DNA of 64,000 bases, taken from NCBI GenBank assembly GCA_947649205.1, contig CANSQM010000008.1:1-64000 (forward strand), given 5' to 3'. Source of the DNA: an uncultured Enterorhabdus sp. GTDB taxonomy: Bacteria; Actinomycetota; Coriobacteriia; Coriobacteriales; Eggerthellaceae. Under the pieces are notes generated by a model, which saw only the letters and a list, made by a program, of their open reading frames with translations, was not told the origin of the DNA and did not search any database. The position numbers and the translations under genes were made by a program. Of the stretch, positions 1 through 8,407 are shown in pieces. Numbering within the stretch: position 1 is the first letter of the stretch; each line of letters begins with the position of its first letter.

Positions 1-45
1 GGGGCCGGGGGGTAGCGCCGGGGCGCGAGCCGCCGAGCGCGGGGC

Positions 46-81
46 GGAAAAGGCCGGGAGCCCTCCTGGCGGAGGGCTCCC
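46..81 (-). terminator. Rho-independent terminator of the LPXTG-type gene
   Basis: A perfect 11-bp stem (56-66 with 71-81, loop tggc) is followed on the minus strand by ggcc and four T residues. It lies about 85 bp past the stop of the surface-protein gene at 167, so it most likely ends that transcript. Confidence 0.75.
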
Positions 82-166
82 GGGGCGTCGTCTGGTCTGG
101 GACGATCTTTCGCAACTACTTATGCAAGAAGCTACCTATATATAAGTAAGGATACGCGAGGCGCTC

Positions 167-1540
167 CTAATGCTCGCAGCGACGACGGGCGACGAAGGCC
201 GTGGCCGCAGCGGCAGCGGCAACGACGAGAATTCCCGCAACGGGCACGAGGCTATCGCTGGTTTGGGGCAGACGGTCGGCGGAACCCGAGGCATCGCGAG
301 AGCTGTCGCCGTCCACAACCCTAGTATCTTCCGGCTTGGAGGCAGGCTTGGTGCCAGCGTCCTGATCGGAGGGCTCGGGCTGCACGGCGATGCCGTTATC
401 TTGGGCTGCGGAATCGTCAGATTCCCCATTGCCGGTGGCGCCGCTCACGCCGGCATTGCCGAGATTGTCATCGACCTCCGGGCGATCGGATTCCCCATTG
501 CCGTTACCACCCTCAACGTTGTCGCCCTCGGGCTCGGAGGGAGCAGGCGGGGTCGGGGGCGTCGGCTCGGGGGTTCCAGCTTCGGGAGTATCGTCGGGCT
601 CCGCGGCCGGCACCGGCGTGTAGAAGAGATTGAGCTCGTTGCTGGCAACTGCGCCGGCCACGACAACGCTTTCCTTGTCGGTGCCCACATAGGCCATATT
701 GTCCACGGGGACGGCCAGAAGAGAAGAGTCGATTTCGGTGCCGAGAGGCTGGCTTTCGATCTCGTAGGTGCCCATGCGATCGAAGCGCGCGGCCTGGCCG
801 TCGATCTCGCTTATCACCGTGTCGATGCCTGGGTCATCGGCGAAGGCATCGCCATCGCTGATGGAATAATAGTTCACCGTGCAAGGGCTCTTGGTGCGGA
901 AATAGTTCAACTGCACCGTATTCTGCTCGGGATCGGCGCTGGCAACGGGGTTGGTCGCCCAACCATCGAAGAAAACATAATCGGGAATGTCCTGCACGTA
1001 GTCCCAGGGCTCGATCTCCTCACCTACGATTACGTCATCGTAGGTGTGGGAGCCCAGCAGGCGGAAGCCGGTGGGGTCGCTGAAGGAGGGGTCGTCATAG
1101 TGAACCATCTCGCAGTAGTACACCGTCACCGTAGTCTCGGCGGCCTCGGCACCGGAGGGCTGATCGACGGAAAGCTCGTTTGAGGCGGACTCCACCGAGG
1201 GAGTCGGGACGGAACTGGGGTCTTCGGCAGGGGCAGTCTCGGTTGCCGGGGAGGTTCCGTCGGCCCCATCGTCGATGGGCACGGAGGGCTCGTGGGCCGG
1301 CGGCTCTTCTTTCGAAGGAGCTGGCAGTTCTTCGGCAGGGGAGGAATTGCCGGCATCTACCTCTGATACAGGGGCATCATCAACGGGTTCCGCGAAAGCC
1401 TCAGCGGCCGGTTCCGCGAAGTCCGAAGTTTCGTCAATGGCGAAGGCCGCCAGAGGAGAGAGGGCGAGAGAGCCGGCGAGGAGGCCGGCGAGCAGAGCGC
1501 GACTCCACGGACGGCGCAGTCCGATGCTGTTCTTGTTCAC
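167..1540 (-). CDS. Cell-wall-anchored surface protein, LPQTS sorting signal
   Basis: This 457-residue protein is exported and probably sortase-anchored. The N-terminus has a basic stretch and a hydrophobic core ending in PLAAFA (about residues 12-35), a signal peptide. Residues 36-135 are Pro/Glu/Ala/Ser-rich and low in complexity. Residues about 135-310 form a folded part with repeated YY/NYF-type strands, reminiscent of MucBP/Mub-like modules, but I cannot name the fold. Another acidic, Gly/Asn/Pro-rich spacer follows. The C-terminus has LPQTSD, a hydrophobic helix and RRR, the classic sorting-signal order. The start is GTG at 1540, preceded by GGAG. No sortase gene is in the window. A role as an adhesin is inference. 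Confidence 0.8.
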   Translation of the reverse strand: MNKNSIGLRRPWSRALLAGLLAGSLALSPLAAFAIDETSDFAEPAAEAFAEPVDDAPVSEVDAGNSSPAEELPAPSKEEPPAHEPSVPIDDGADGTSPATETAPAEDPSSVPTPSVESASNELSVDQPSGAEAAETTVTVYYCEMVHYDDPSFSDPTGFRLLGSHTYDDVIVGEEIEPWDYVQDIPDYVFFDGWATNPVASADPEQNTVQLNYFRTKSPCTVNYYSISDGDAFADDPGIDTVISEIDGQAARFDRMGTYEIESQPLGTEIDSSLLAVPVDNMAYVGTDKESVVVAGAVASNELNLFYTPVPAAEPDDTPEAGTPEPTPPTPPAPSEPEGDNVEGGNGNGESDRPEVDDNLGNAGVSGATGNGESDDSAAQDNGIAVQPEPSDQDAGTKPASKPEDTRVVDGDSSRDASGSADRLPQTSDSLVPVAGILVVAAAAAATAFVARRRCEH

Positions 1541-1926
1541 GAATGGTACTCCGTTTCACGCAGGAGGCCGCCTCATCCCCCTTGGACAGCATCCCGCTTC
1601 TCGATGATGGTAAGTCTAGGAACTTACTGGATTTTGGGGATGCATGTTGTACCAAAGGGATGGGAGCGAGACAAGCCGCCTCCGTCAATAGAAGGTCGAA
1701 ACCCCTGGTTTCCCACGGTTCTTTCACATTCGTTTCACCAGGTAGATAAACAAAAGTTGATTGCTCAGCTTTAGAGGAGAGCGTCCCGGCAGCCCATGGC
1801 GAAGCGCAGAAAATGAAGCCACGGGCGCAGTGCCGGAGCATCGACGGGCACCGGCAACAAGGAGCGCGGGTATAAGGGATCCAGAGCCGATGCGGACACG
1901 ATAGGAGCCGCGGGCGAAGAGAGAGT
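1541..1926. other. Intergenic region between surface-protein gene and dlt-like operon
   Basis: These 386 bp hold no supported gene. The promoter of the surface-protein gene should lie here on the minus strand, but I see no convincing -35/-10 pair. A short palindrome, gtaagt...acttac (1610-1627), could be an operator. No obvious terminator with a T-run follows the dlt-like operon that ends at 1927. Confidence 0.4.
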
Positions 1927-3183
1927 CTAGGCAGGGTTATAGAGGGGCGGTAGCTCCATGATGGTAATGGCGTCGCCAGGCTTGCCCACCACGGCCATAG
2001 CGGAGCCCTTTTCCACGAGCCGATCATGGTGGCGCACGGCGCGATTCCATTCCACGGCATAGGCGGGATCGTCGCGATGATCGGGGGCGCCATAGCGCTC
2101 ACGCAGGATATGGGCGAGGGCCTGGGAGGTCTTCACGGCGCCAGCGTAATTCAGATGATCGCCCCAGTCGCGCGTATCAGTTTCCCAGTCGATGGCCACG
2201 GCGTCGTCGCCGGTATTCAGGTCGATGAATTCGATGCCCAGTTCGTCGGCGACAGCCTGGGCGCCGTTGTGGCGGGAGGTGTACCAGCACTTGGTGCTCG
2301 GGGTGCTGACGATGACGAGCTCGCTGCCGGCGGCGCGGCACATGTCGCGCATCTCGGCCAGCACCGATTTGGTGAGCTCGGGCACTTCGGCCACGTTGTC
2401 GGTGGGCTCCATGTAGGCCGAATCGTCGGCGGGGCGAATGCCCCACTTCATGCGGAAGCCCTTCATATCGTCGACGTAATCGTTCTCCGTAGCACCGAAG
2501 AAGTCGCGCGGGGTGAGGGCCTTCCAGCGATCATGGCGCTCGAAGATGGGGAACAGATCCTTGATGGTACTCTTGAGCAGCTTGTTCTCGTCGAAAGGCT
2601 TGAACAGGGAGTTGCCCTCGATCATGACGACGCGGGGCTTCTGCACCTTGAGGGCGCGCTCCAGGAGCGTGCGGCTGTAGGTGAGGTTCTGGCCGCCGAT
2701 GGCGCAGGTGTAGGTGGCGGCACCGCCGGCCTTCCAGATTTCCACGGGGGACACGGCGCTGTAGGTTTCAGAATCGCCGATAAACAGGGCGTCGAGGCTG
2801 TTTTCCGGTTCACCGAGGAAGCCATTGGCCGCCACATGGGCCGCGTGGACGCCGCCGACGTTGCCGTTGCTCTTGGGCTCGAAGACGCGGGAGGCGCCAT
2901 AGAGAACGAGCAGGCCCACGAGCACAAACGCGACGCCCGTAAGCAGGCTCTTCCCGAGGGCCCGCACCCGGGCCACCCCGTGGAGCGGAGCCCCTTCGGG
3001 GGTAACGGGCTCGCCGGGATCGGTGGAGGCGGCGGCCGTATCCGGTGCGATGGCAGCCTGGGCTGCGGCGGCCTTGTCGGCGGCAGGAGCCGTATCGGCT
3101 TCCGGCATCGGCTCCGAGGCCAGTGCCGTGGCGGCGTCGGCGGCGGTGTCTTCCAATTTCGCTGTGGGCTTCTCTTCGTTCAA
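1927..3183 (-). CDS. Membrane-anchored SGNH/DltD-like protein
   Basis: This 418-residue protein is last in the dlt-like operon. Residues 1-75 are Ala/Pro/Asp-rich and disordered, a single membrane helix spans about 80-105, and an extracytoplasmic SGNH-hydrolase-type domain follows. Visible blocks are GDSETY (nucleophile Ser), GGQN, EGNS and, near the end, DWGDHLNYAG with the Asp/His pair. The domain order matches DltD and AlgJ/AlgX-like partners of MBOAT acyltransferases, so it probably helps move or trim acyl groups on a surface polymer. The start is TTG at 3183 with AAAGGA upstream. The gene lies 36 bp after the MBOAT gene. The acceptor polymer is unknown. Confidence 0.75.
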   Translation of the reverse strand: MNEEKPTAKLEDTAADAATALASEPMPEADTAPAADKAAAAQAAIAPDTAAASTDPGEPVTPEGAPLHGVARVRALGKSLLTGVAFVLVGLLVLYGASRVFEPKSNGNVGGVHAAHVAANGFLGEPENSLDALFIGDSETYSAVSPVEIWKAGGAATYTCAIGGQNLTYSRTLLERALKVQKPRVVMIEGNSLFKPFDENKLLKSTIKDLFPIFERHDRWKALTPRDFFGATENDYVDDMKGFRMKWGIRPADDSAYMEPTDNVAEVPELTKSVLAEMRDMCRAAGSELVIVSTPSTKCWYTSRHNGAQAVADELGIEFIDLNTGDDAVAIDWETDTRDWGDHLNYAGAVKTSQALAHILRERYGAPDHRDDPAYAVEWNRAVRHHDRLVEKGSAMAVVGKPGDAITIMELPPLYNPA

Positions 3184-3219
3184 CGGGATTCCTTTAGGCG
3201 TATGGGGTGCGTTATCGGA

Positions 3220-4824
3220 CTAGAACTGGGCGTACATGGGATCGACCGGGGCATAGGCGGTGCCGTAGGCCCCGAAGATGATGACGGCCAGGAACAGGGC
3301 GTACCACAGGGCCCAGCGAGCGGGCAGGGGCCAGGCGGCCACACGCTCGGTGATGGACACCCCGCGTTCGCGGATGAGCCCCACCACCAGCATGAGGGCG
3401 ACCCATGCTAGCACAAGGGCCAAGTCGTGGCCGTCCAGACCGATGCCCGCCGCACCAACTCCAAAAACGGACCCGTCCACCAGAGAGGCGCCGTTGAAAT
3501 CGCAGACCATGGCGGCGAACATAGCGAGGCCCGCATCGAGCCCTTCGGCCCGGAAGAACAGCTCGCCCACGACGATGACGGCGAGGGTGCGGGCGATCTG
3601 GAACGCCCGGTATCCCGCCGACTCCCGACTGATGTGCAAGCGCTCGGCCACCTTCACGGCCGTCGGCTCGATGAGGCTGCCAGCCACGATGAGCACGAAG
3701 TAGTACAGGCCGAAGAAGATGTACTGGCTGCCGGCACCGTGCCACAGGCCGTTGCCGAACCAGACACAGAACAGGGCTGCCGACGAGGCCAACAGCGGGC
3801 CGTAGCGATTCCCGAAGCGCTTGCGCGCCTTGCTCGTGAGCTTCTTGAGCGGCTTCGACAGCGACACCGGGTAGTAAATGTAGTCGCGCAGCCACGTGCC
3901 CAGGGTGATGTGCCAGCGCTGCCAGAAGCCGGCGGCCGTGCGGGAGAAGAAGGGCTGGCGGAAGTTCTCGGGCAGGGAGACGCCAAAGATGCGGCCCATG
4001 CCGAGGGCCACGTCCATGGTGCCGGAGAAATCGCAGTACAGCTGCACCGTGTAGAGCACCGCGCCGAGGGCGATGATGCCGCCGTCGTAGGCGGTGTAGT
4101 CGGCGAAGACCGGCTTGACGAAGGCATTCAGCCGGTCGGCGACGATCATCTTCTTCCCCAGGCCCCACAGCATGCGCAGGGTACCGGCATAGAGATTCGC
4201 CCGCGTGACGGGGTGACCCGCCATGAGCTGATCGGCCGTTTGGCCGTAGCGGCTGATGGGGCCTTCCATGATCTGAGGGAAGAACCCGAGGAAGAGGGCC
4301 ACGCGGCCGAGGTTGCGGTCGGGGGCCACGGTGCCGCGGTACACGTCGATGAGATAGGAGCCGGCCATGAGGGTGTAGAACGAGATGCCAATGGGAGCAG
4401 CCCACACCGGCAGCTCTGTGTTCAGGGTGATGCCCACCAGGCCGAGGGCCCCGTCGATGACCGACGCGAAGAAATGCAGGTACTTGAAGGCCGCCAGAAG
4501 ACCGAAGTTCACCAGCAGGCCCGCGGCCATGACGAGCTTCATCTTGCGGGCGAAGCGGGCGCGGATCTCGCGCTTGCCCGATTTCGCCGCCTTCACGGCG
4601 CTGTCGCGCTGACGGATGAGGGCACCGAGCCCCAGGCCCGTGCCGTAGATGGCCAGGGTTGACACCCACAGCGCCAGGATGAGCTCGCGGGAGAGCCAGA
4701 AGAAGAACAGGTAGCTGGCCACGAGCAGGACAACCCAACGGGCGCGGCGGGGCGTGATGGCGTACACGGCCACGGCGGCCGGGAGGAACGCCGCCAGGAA
4801 TATGAAGGAGAAGTATGAGGTCAT
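3220..4824 (-). CDS. MBOAT-family membrane O-acyltransferase (DltB/AlgI-like)
   Basis: This multi-pass membrane protein of about 534 residues transfers acyl groups from a carrier to an extracytoplasmic acceptor. It has the family signature RWHITLGTWLRDYIYYP and the catalytic-His motif NGLWHGAG, with roughly ten or more hydrophobic segments between. I prefer ATG 4824, which opens directly on a membrane helix (MTSYFSFIFLAAF). The frame stays open to a TTG at 4941, but those 39 residues are Pro/Arg/Ala-rich and unlike MBOAT N-termini. It lies after the carrier-protein gene and before the SGNH gene, the same pairing as DltB with DltC and DltD. The transferred group may not be D-alanine (see findings). 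Confidence 0.85.
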   Translation of the reverse strand: MTSYFSFIFLAAFLPAAVAVYAITPRRARWVVLLVASYLFFFWLSRELILALWVSTLAIYGTGLGLGALIRQRDSAVKAAKSGKREIRARFARKMKLVMAAGLLVNFGLLAAFKYLHFFASVIDGALGLVGITLNTELPVWAAPIGISFYTLMAGSYLIDVYRGTVAPDRNLGRVALFLGFFPQIMEGPISRYGQTADQLMAGHPVTRANLYAGTLRMLWGLGKKMIVADRLNAFVKPVFADYTAYDGGIIALGAVLYTVQLYCDFSGTMDVALGMGRIFGVSLPENFRQPFFSRTAAGFWQRWHITLGTWLRDYIYYPVSLSKPLKKLTSKARKRFGNRYGPLLASSAALFCVWFGNGLWHGAGSQYIFFGLYYFVLIVAGSLIEPTAVKVAERLHISRESAGYRAFQIARTLAVIVVGELFFRAEGLDAGLAMFAAMVCDFNGASLVDGSVFGVGAAGIGLDGHDLALVLAWVALMLVVGLIRERGVSITERVAAWPLPARWALWYALFLAVIIFGAYGTAYAPVDPMYAQF

Positions 4825-4944
4825 GGGTCTTTCGGGGTCGGGCCGGGCACGGAAACCACAGGGCGGCGCAGCGAGGAGCGCTCGCTCCCCGGCTGCGCCC
4901 GCGGCTGGAGGGCGCAGACCCTTCCAACCGGCGAGGGACAATGG

Positions 4945-5190
4945 CTAGTCGAGCTGGTCTTCCACCAGGCGCTTCACCATGGCGGTCAGGCCGTCCGCGG
5001 AGTTGAAGTTCTCCACCACCACCTCCACGGCGGGAATGGTGATGTCGAAGGCATCCTCCAGCTCGGCCACGAGGGCCACAATGGTGAGGGAGTCCAGGAC
5101 GCGATCGTCCACGAGGGTGGTGCAGCCCTCGAAGTCGGCACCAGGGGCCAGCTCGTCCAGAATCTCCAAAATAGTCTCGCGCTCTTCCAT
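4945..5190 (-). CDS. Acyl/peptidyl carrier protein (DltC-like)
   Basis: This 81-residue acidic helical protein carries the phosphopantetheine attachment motif VLDSLTIV with Ser34, and its length is typical of DltC and free-standing ACPs. It should be converted to the holo form and loaded by the AMP-forming ligase encoded at 6460. The gene lies between the decarboxylase (88-bp gap) and the MBOAT gene, so it probably hands its thioester-bound cargo to the MBOAT protein. An RBS-like GGAAAGGA precedes ATG 5190. Sequence alone does not tell whether it is closer to DltC or to the ACP of exosortase-type trios. Confidence 0.85.
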   Translation of the reverse strand: MEERETILEILDELAPGADFEGCTTLVDDRVLDSLTIVALVAELEDAFDITIPAVEVVVENFNSADGLTAMVKRLVEDQLD

Positions 5191-5278
5191 GTTCCTATCC
5201 TTTCCTTGGGGGCTTCTATGCTCGGGCGGCGGGGCGGCTCGGCAATATGCCGGCCGGGCCCCTGCCGCGGGGCTTCCT

Positions 5279-6463
5279 TTAGGGCATTGACGGCGTATTC
5301 AGGGGGTCGGTGCGCAAAGGCTCGCGCACCAGGGTCAGGTTTCCGGACGCATCGGCGAAGGCCACGGCCGGCAGATCGCGGGACAGCAGCAGCGACACGC
5401 CCTCGGTCATGCAGTAGGCGCCGGCCTTGTCGAAGGCGAACAGCGTGCCCACGTCCAGGCCGGCCACGGCCATGGCCTTCATGAGGATGTCGTTGGTAGT
5501 GCACAGCGATCCGCAGAGCGTCCACTCCTCCACGGGCGCGTCCGCGGGGGCGGCCAGCTGACGGCAGGGCCAGGCCTTCAGGCCGAGGCCGCCGCCGTAG
5601 TAGGTGATATGGTGGATGCCGCCGTCCACAATGGCGTAGTTCACGCCCTGGTTCGTCTTCGCATCCACCACGCGGGTGAGGTAGGTGCCGCACCAGGCCG
5701 TGAGGCCACGGCCGATTTCCAGGGTGAGGGGCCCATCGAAGGCCATGGCGTCCAGCAGGGAGCCGAGGCCCTCCAGGTGCTCCCGCACGGCAGCGGGATC
5801 TTCTTCGGAGAAGTAGTCGGCCGGCAGGCCGGGGCCGTACTCGAATTCGCGCACGGCAAAGCCGTAGTCGGCGGCCAAGGCGGCAATGAGCTCGTCGGCC
5901 TTGGCCAGCTCGCGCTGGACCCGGCGCAGGGAGGTCTTCTGGGTGCCGGAGAACTGCTGGATGCCCCAGATATCCACCGCCGGATCGGTACCGTGCTCGG
6001 CGATGATGGCGCGAACGTCGGTCTCGTCCATGCCGAACTGGCTGCCGCAGGTGAGGCGCAGCAGCAGGGGCAGGGGCCGATCGTACTCGCGGGCCAGGGC
6101 CAGCAGCAGGTCGAACTGGCGGCGCGATTCCACGGTGTAGCGGTGCACCGCGGCGCCGGCATCCAGCAGGCCGCGGATGAGGGCCTCGTCCTTGGCCACG
6201 CCGGACAGGACGATCTCGGCCGGATCGACGCCGACGTTCTGGCAGATGCGCAGCTCGCCGGGGGAGCACACCTCGAAGCGATGCACGTAGGGGCTGATGA
6301 GGGGAATGGCCAAGGGGTTCGCCTTCACGGCGAAGCAGAGGGTCACCCGCTGGGGCAGGGCCTCCTCCAGCAGCGCCACGCGGTCGCGCAGAGCCGCCTC
6401 GTCGAAGACGTACAGCGGCGTGCCGAAGGTGTCGGCGGCGGCTATGAGGTTCTCGTCGTTCAT
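5279..6463 (-). CDS. PLP-dependent fold-III decarboxylase (LysA/BtrK-like)
   Basis: This 394-residue protein belongs to the alanine-racemase-fold decarboxylases (diaminopimelate, ornithine and related). The PLP lysine is K47 in CFAVKANP. Other family blocks are EIGRG (249-253), VDGGIHH (279-285), CGSLCTTND with C321 at the active-site position, and GAY (348-350). Its ATG overlaps the stop of the upstream ligase gene (ATGA), so the two are translationally coupled. Known relatives act in lysine synthesis (LysA), and others decarboxylate carrier-bound substrates (BtrK in butirosin synthesis) or occur in exosortase-A clusters beside an AMP-ligase and an ACP. The context favours an ACP-linked or ACP-feeding role over housekeeping LysA. 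The exact substrate is unknown. Confidence 0.8.
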   Translation of the reverse strand: MNDENLIAAADTFGTPLYVFDEAALRDRVALLEEALPQRVTLCFAVKANPLAIPLISPYVHRFEVCSPGELRICQNVGVDPAEIVLSGVAKDEALIRGLLDAGAAVHRYTVESRRQFDLLLALAREYDRPLPLLLRLTCGSQFGMDETDVRAIIAEHGTDPAVDIWGIQQFSGTQKTSLRRVQRELAKADELIAALAADYGFAVREFEYGPGLPADYFSEEDPAAVREHLEGLGSLLDAMAFDGPLTLEIGRGLTAWCGTYLTRVVDAKTNQGVNYAIVDGGIHHITYYGGGLGLKAWPCRQLAAPADAPVEEWTLCGSLCTTNDILMKAMAVAGLDVGTLFAFDKAGAYCMTEGVSLLLSRDLPAVAFADASGNLTLVREPLRTDPLNTPSMP

Positions 6464-8034
6464 CGTTCTCCTTCGTTGCGGGCGGCGCGGGTACGGGCGC
6501 GGCGGGCGCGGGCGGCGGCGCGGCTCTGCTCCAGGAGAGCCGCCCGATCCACCTTCCCGTTCTTGGTGAGGGGCATGGATTCCACCGCGACGATCTGGGT
6601 GGGAATCATGAAGGGCGGCAGCTTCTCGTGGGCCTCGGCGCGCACGGCGGCCACCGCGGCCGCGCCCTCGTAAAAGGCAATGAGGCGCTTGCGTTCCTTA
6701 TCGTAGACGCAGCGGCAGCGCTGGACGCCCTGGACACCCTCGATGGCGGCATCCACTTCCTCCAGTTCCACCCGATGGCCCTGGTGCTTGATCTGGTTGT
6801 CCTTGCGGCCGCGGTAGAACAGCTCGCCAGCCTCGTTGAAGGCGGCCAGGTCGCCGGTGCGGTACACCCGGTCGGGGAAGCGGTTGTGCAGGGGGTTCTG
6901 GGTGAAAGAGAGCGCGGTGCGCTCGGGATCGCCCACATAGCCGAGGGCGAGGGACACGCCACGCACCATGAGCTCTCCCACCGTGCCGGGCTCGGTGACC
7001 GTGCGGCCCTCGCCATCGACCAGCAGCACCTCGCGGTTGGGGAAGGCCACCCCCAGCGGGATGCCCTCGCCGTAGTCGCGGTCGCGCTCGATAACGTGGT
7101 AGAGGCAGTTGCAGGTGACCTCGGTGGGCCCGTAGAGATTGGCGAAACTGGCCTCGGGCAGGTGCTCCATCCAGGTGCGCAGATGCTCGGCGGGCATAAC
7201 CTCGCCGCTGAACAGGACCCGGCGCACGGCCGAGAGGGTCTTGCCGTCCAACCCGTGGAGGCTCGTGATGAGGCACAGGGCCGCCACGGCCCAGGTCATC
7301 ACCGTGACCCGCTGCTCTTCCAAGTAGTCCACGAGGGCCGCCGGCTGCGAGAACAGGGGCCGCGGCACCACCACGAGGGTGCACCCGCTGGCCAAGGCGC
7401 CGTAGATATCCTTCACCGATACGTCGAAATCGAAGGGGGCCTGATTGGCGATGCGGTCGTCGCCGCGGAAGCCGAACAGGCGGATAAAGTCGCCGATGAA
7501 GTCGGTAATGGCCCGATGGCTCACAGCGACACCCTTGGGCGTGCCCGTGGAGCCGGAGGTGAACAGCACGTAGGCCGGGTCGGAATCGGTGAGCCCGCGG
7601 CGGCTGGCCACGAGGGCGGCCTCGTCGAGAGAAGCCTCCAGCACATCGGCGGCGGCCAGCAGCTCTCCCTCGGCGGGCAGCGCAGCTGCGGCGGCGGGGG
7701 CACGCTCATCGTCGGCCACGATGAGGGGATTGCCCAGAGCGCCGGCGATGCGGGCCAGACGGTCGGCCGGCACCTGGGGGTCTACGGGCACGTAGAACCC
7801 GCCGGCGTAGAGGGCGCCGAACATGATGCTGAGGGCATCGACTCCCTTCTCCATGTAGACGACCACGGCCCGATGATTGGCCTCGTGGGCCGCCAGGGCA
7901 CTGCCAGCCCGCTGGGCCCGATGGCGCAGCATCTCGTAGGTGCAGCTGCCGTGCTCGTCGATGACGGCGAGGCGATCGGGGAAACGGGCGGCATCGTCTT
8001 CCAAGTATGAGAGCACGCTCCGACGCAGGGGCAT
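6460..8034 (-). CDS. AMP-forming amino-acid:carrier-protein ligase (DltA-like adenylation enzyme)
   Basis: This stand-alone adenylation enzyme of 524 residues activates an amino or carboxylic acid with ATP and loads it on the adjacent carrier protein. Motifs in order: LFTSGSTGTPKG (about 158-169), FDFDVSVKD (201-209), LFSGE (274-278), NLYGPTEVT (about 299-307), YRTGDL, GRKDNQIKHQGHRVE, and NGKVDR near the C-terminus with the catalytic Lys. The chosen ATG at 8034 has GGAAGGAAG upstream; an in-frame ATG 33 bp earlier lacks a good RBS. DltA proteins normally have a Cys where this one has LFSGE, so D-alanine specificity is doubtful. First gene of the operon. Confidence 0.85.
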   Translation of the reverse strand: MPLRRSVLSYLEDDAARFPDRLAVIDEHGSCTYEMLRHRAQRAGSALAAHEANHRAVVVYMEKGVDALSIMFGALYAGGFYVPVDPQVPADRLARIAGALGNPLIVADDERAPAAAAALPAEGELLAAADVLEASLDEAALVASRRGLTDSDPAYVLFTSGSTGTPKGVAVSHRAITDFIGDFIRLFGFRGDDRIANQAPFDFDVSVKDIYGALASGCTLVVVPRPLFSQPAALVDYLEEQRVTVMTWAVAALCLITSLHGLDGKTLSAVRRVLFSGEVMPAEHLRTWMEHLPEASFANLYGPTEVTCNCLYHVIERDRDYGEGIPLGVAFPNREVLLVDGEGRTVTEPGTVGELMVRGVSLALGYVGDPERTALSFTQNPLHNRFPDRVYRTGDLAAFNEAGELFYRGRKDNQIKHQGHRVELEEVDAAIEGVQGVQRCRCVYDKERKRLIAFYEGAAAVAAVRAEAHEKLPPFMIPTQIVAVESMPLTKNGKVDRAALLEQSRAAARARRARTRAARNEGER

Positions 8035-8407
8035 GGGGCTTCCTTCCATAGGGGCCAGTCTTTTCATTCTAGGCGAACGCGCCCCTTAAGTTGTAAAGAT
8101 TCCCCCATGAAATTCTTAAGATTTTGCCAACGGCGTGATAATTGACTGCTTTCCCGTCAGAAATCGCACCAATGGCGGCGCGCGAGCCGGGGCCGGGGCG
8201 CGGCTGGCACCGCCGCTTCCGCCCGCCTCCACCCGTCGGGCTCCCCCTTCCCCACTTCTCCACTTCTCGCTTCCCCGCTTCTCTGCACTAGTGCGAAAAA
8301 GCGGACGACCGACGTGCCGCGAAATGCTGAGAGAGAGTATCATAGTTGCAGCAACATATTCGCGGACGCGGCCGTTCGTTCCGCGCCCTGGCCCGAAGGG
8401 GGTTCCC
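8035..8407. other. Divergent intergenic region, dlt-like operon / acetamidase
   Basis: About 370 bp should hold the promoters of the leftward dlt-like operon and the rightward acetamidase gene. A pyrimidine-rich tract on the plus strand covers about 8,220-8,285. The stretch 8,085-8,150 is AT-richer than its surroundings and is the best place for the operon promoter, but no clear consensus pair is visible. TATCAT at 8338-8343 is a weak -10 candidate for the rightward gene. Confidence 0.35.

Noticed and set aside
170..1183. Gly/His-rich frame opposite the LPXTG-type gene
   Set aside because: It is a shadow of the low-complexity surface protein; the minus-strand frame has signal peptide and sorting signal.
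3212..4927. A 571-codon frame overlapping the MBOAT gene in another frame
   Set aside because: It is Arg/His/Pro-rich without membrane helices; the MBOAT frame has clear family motifs.
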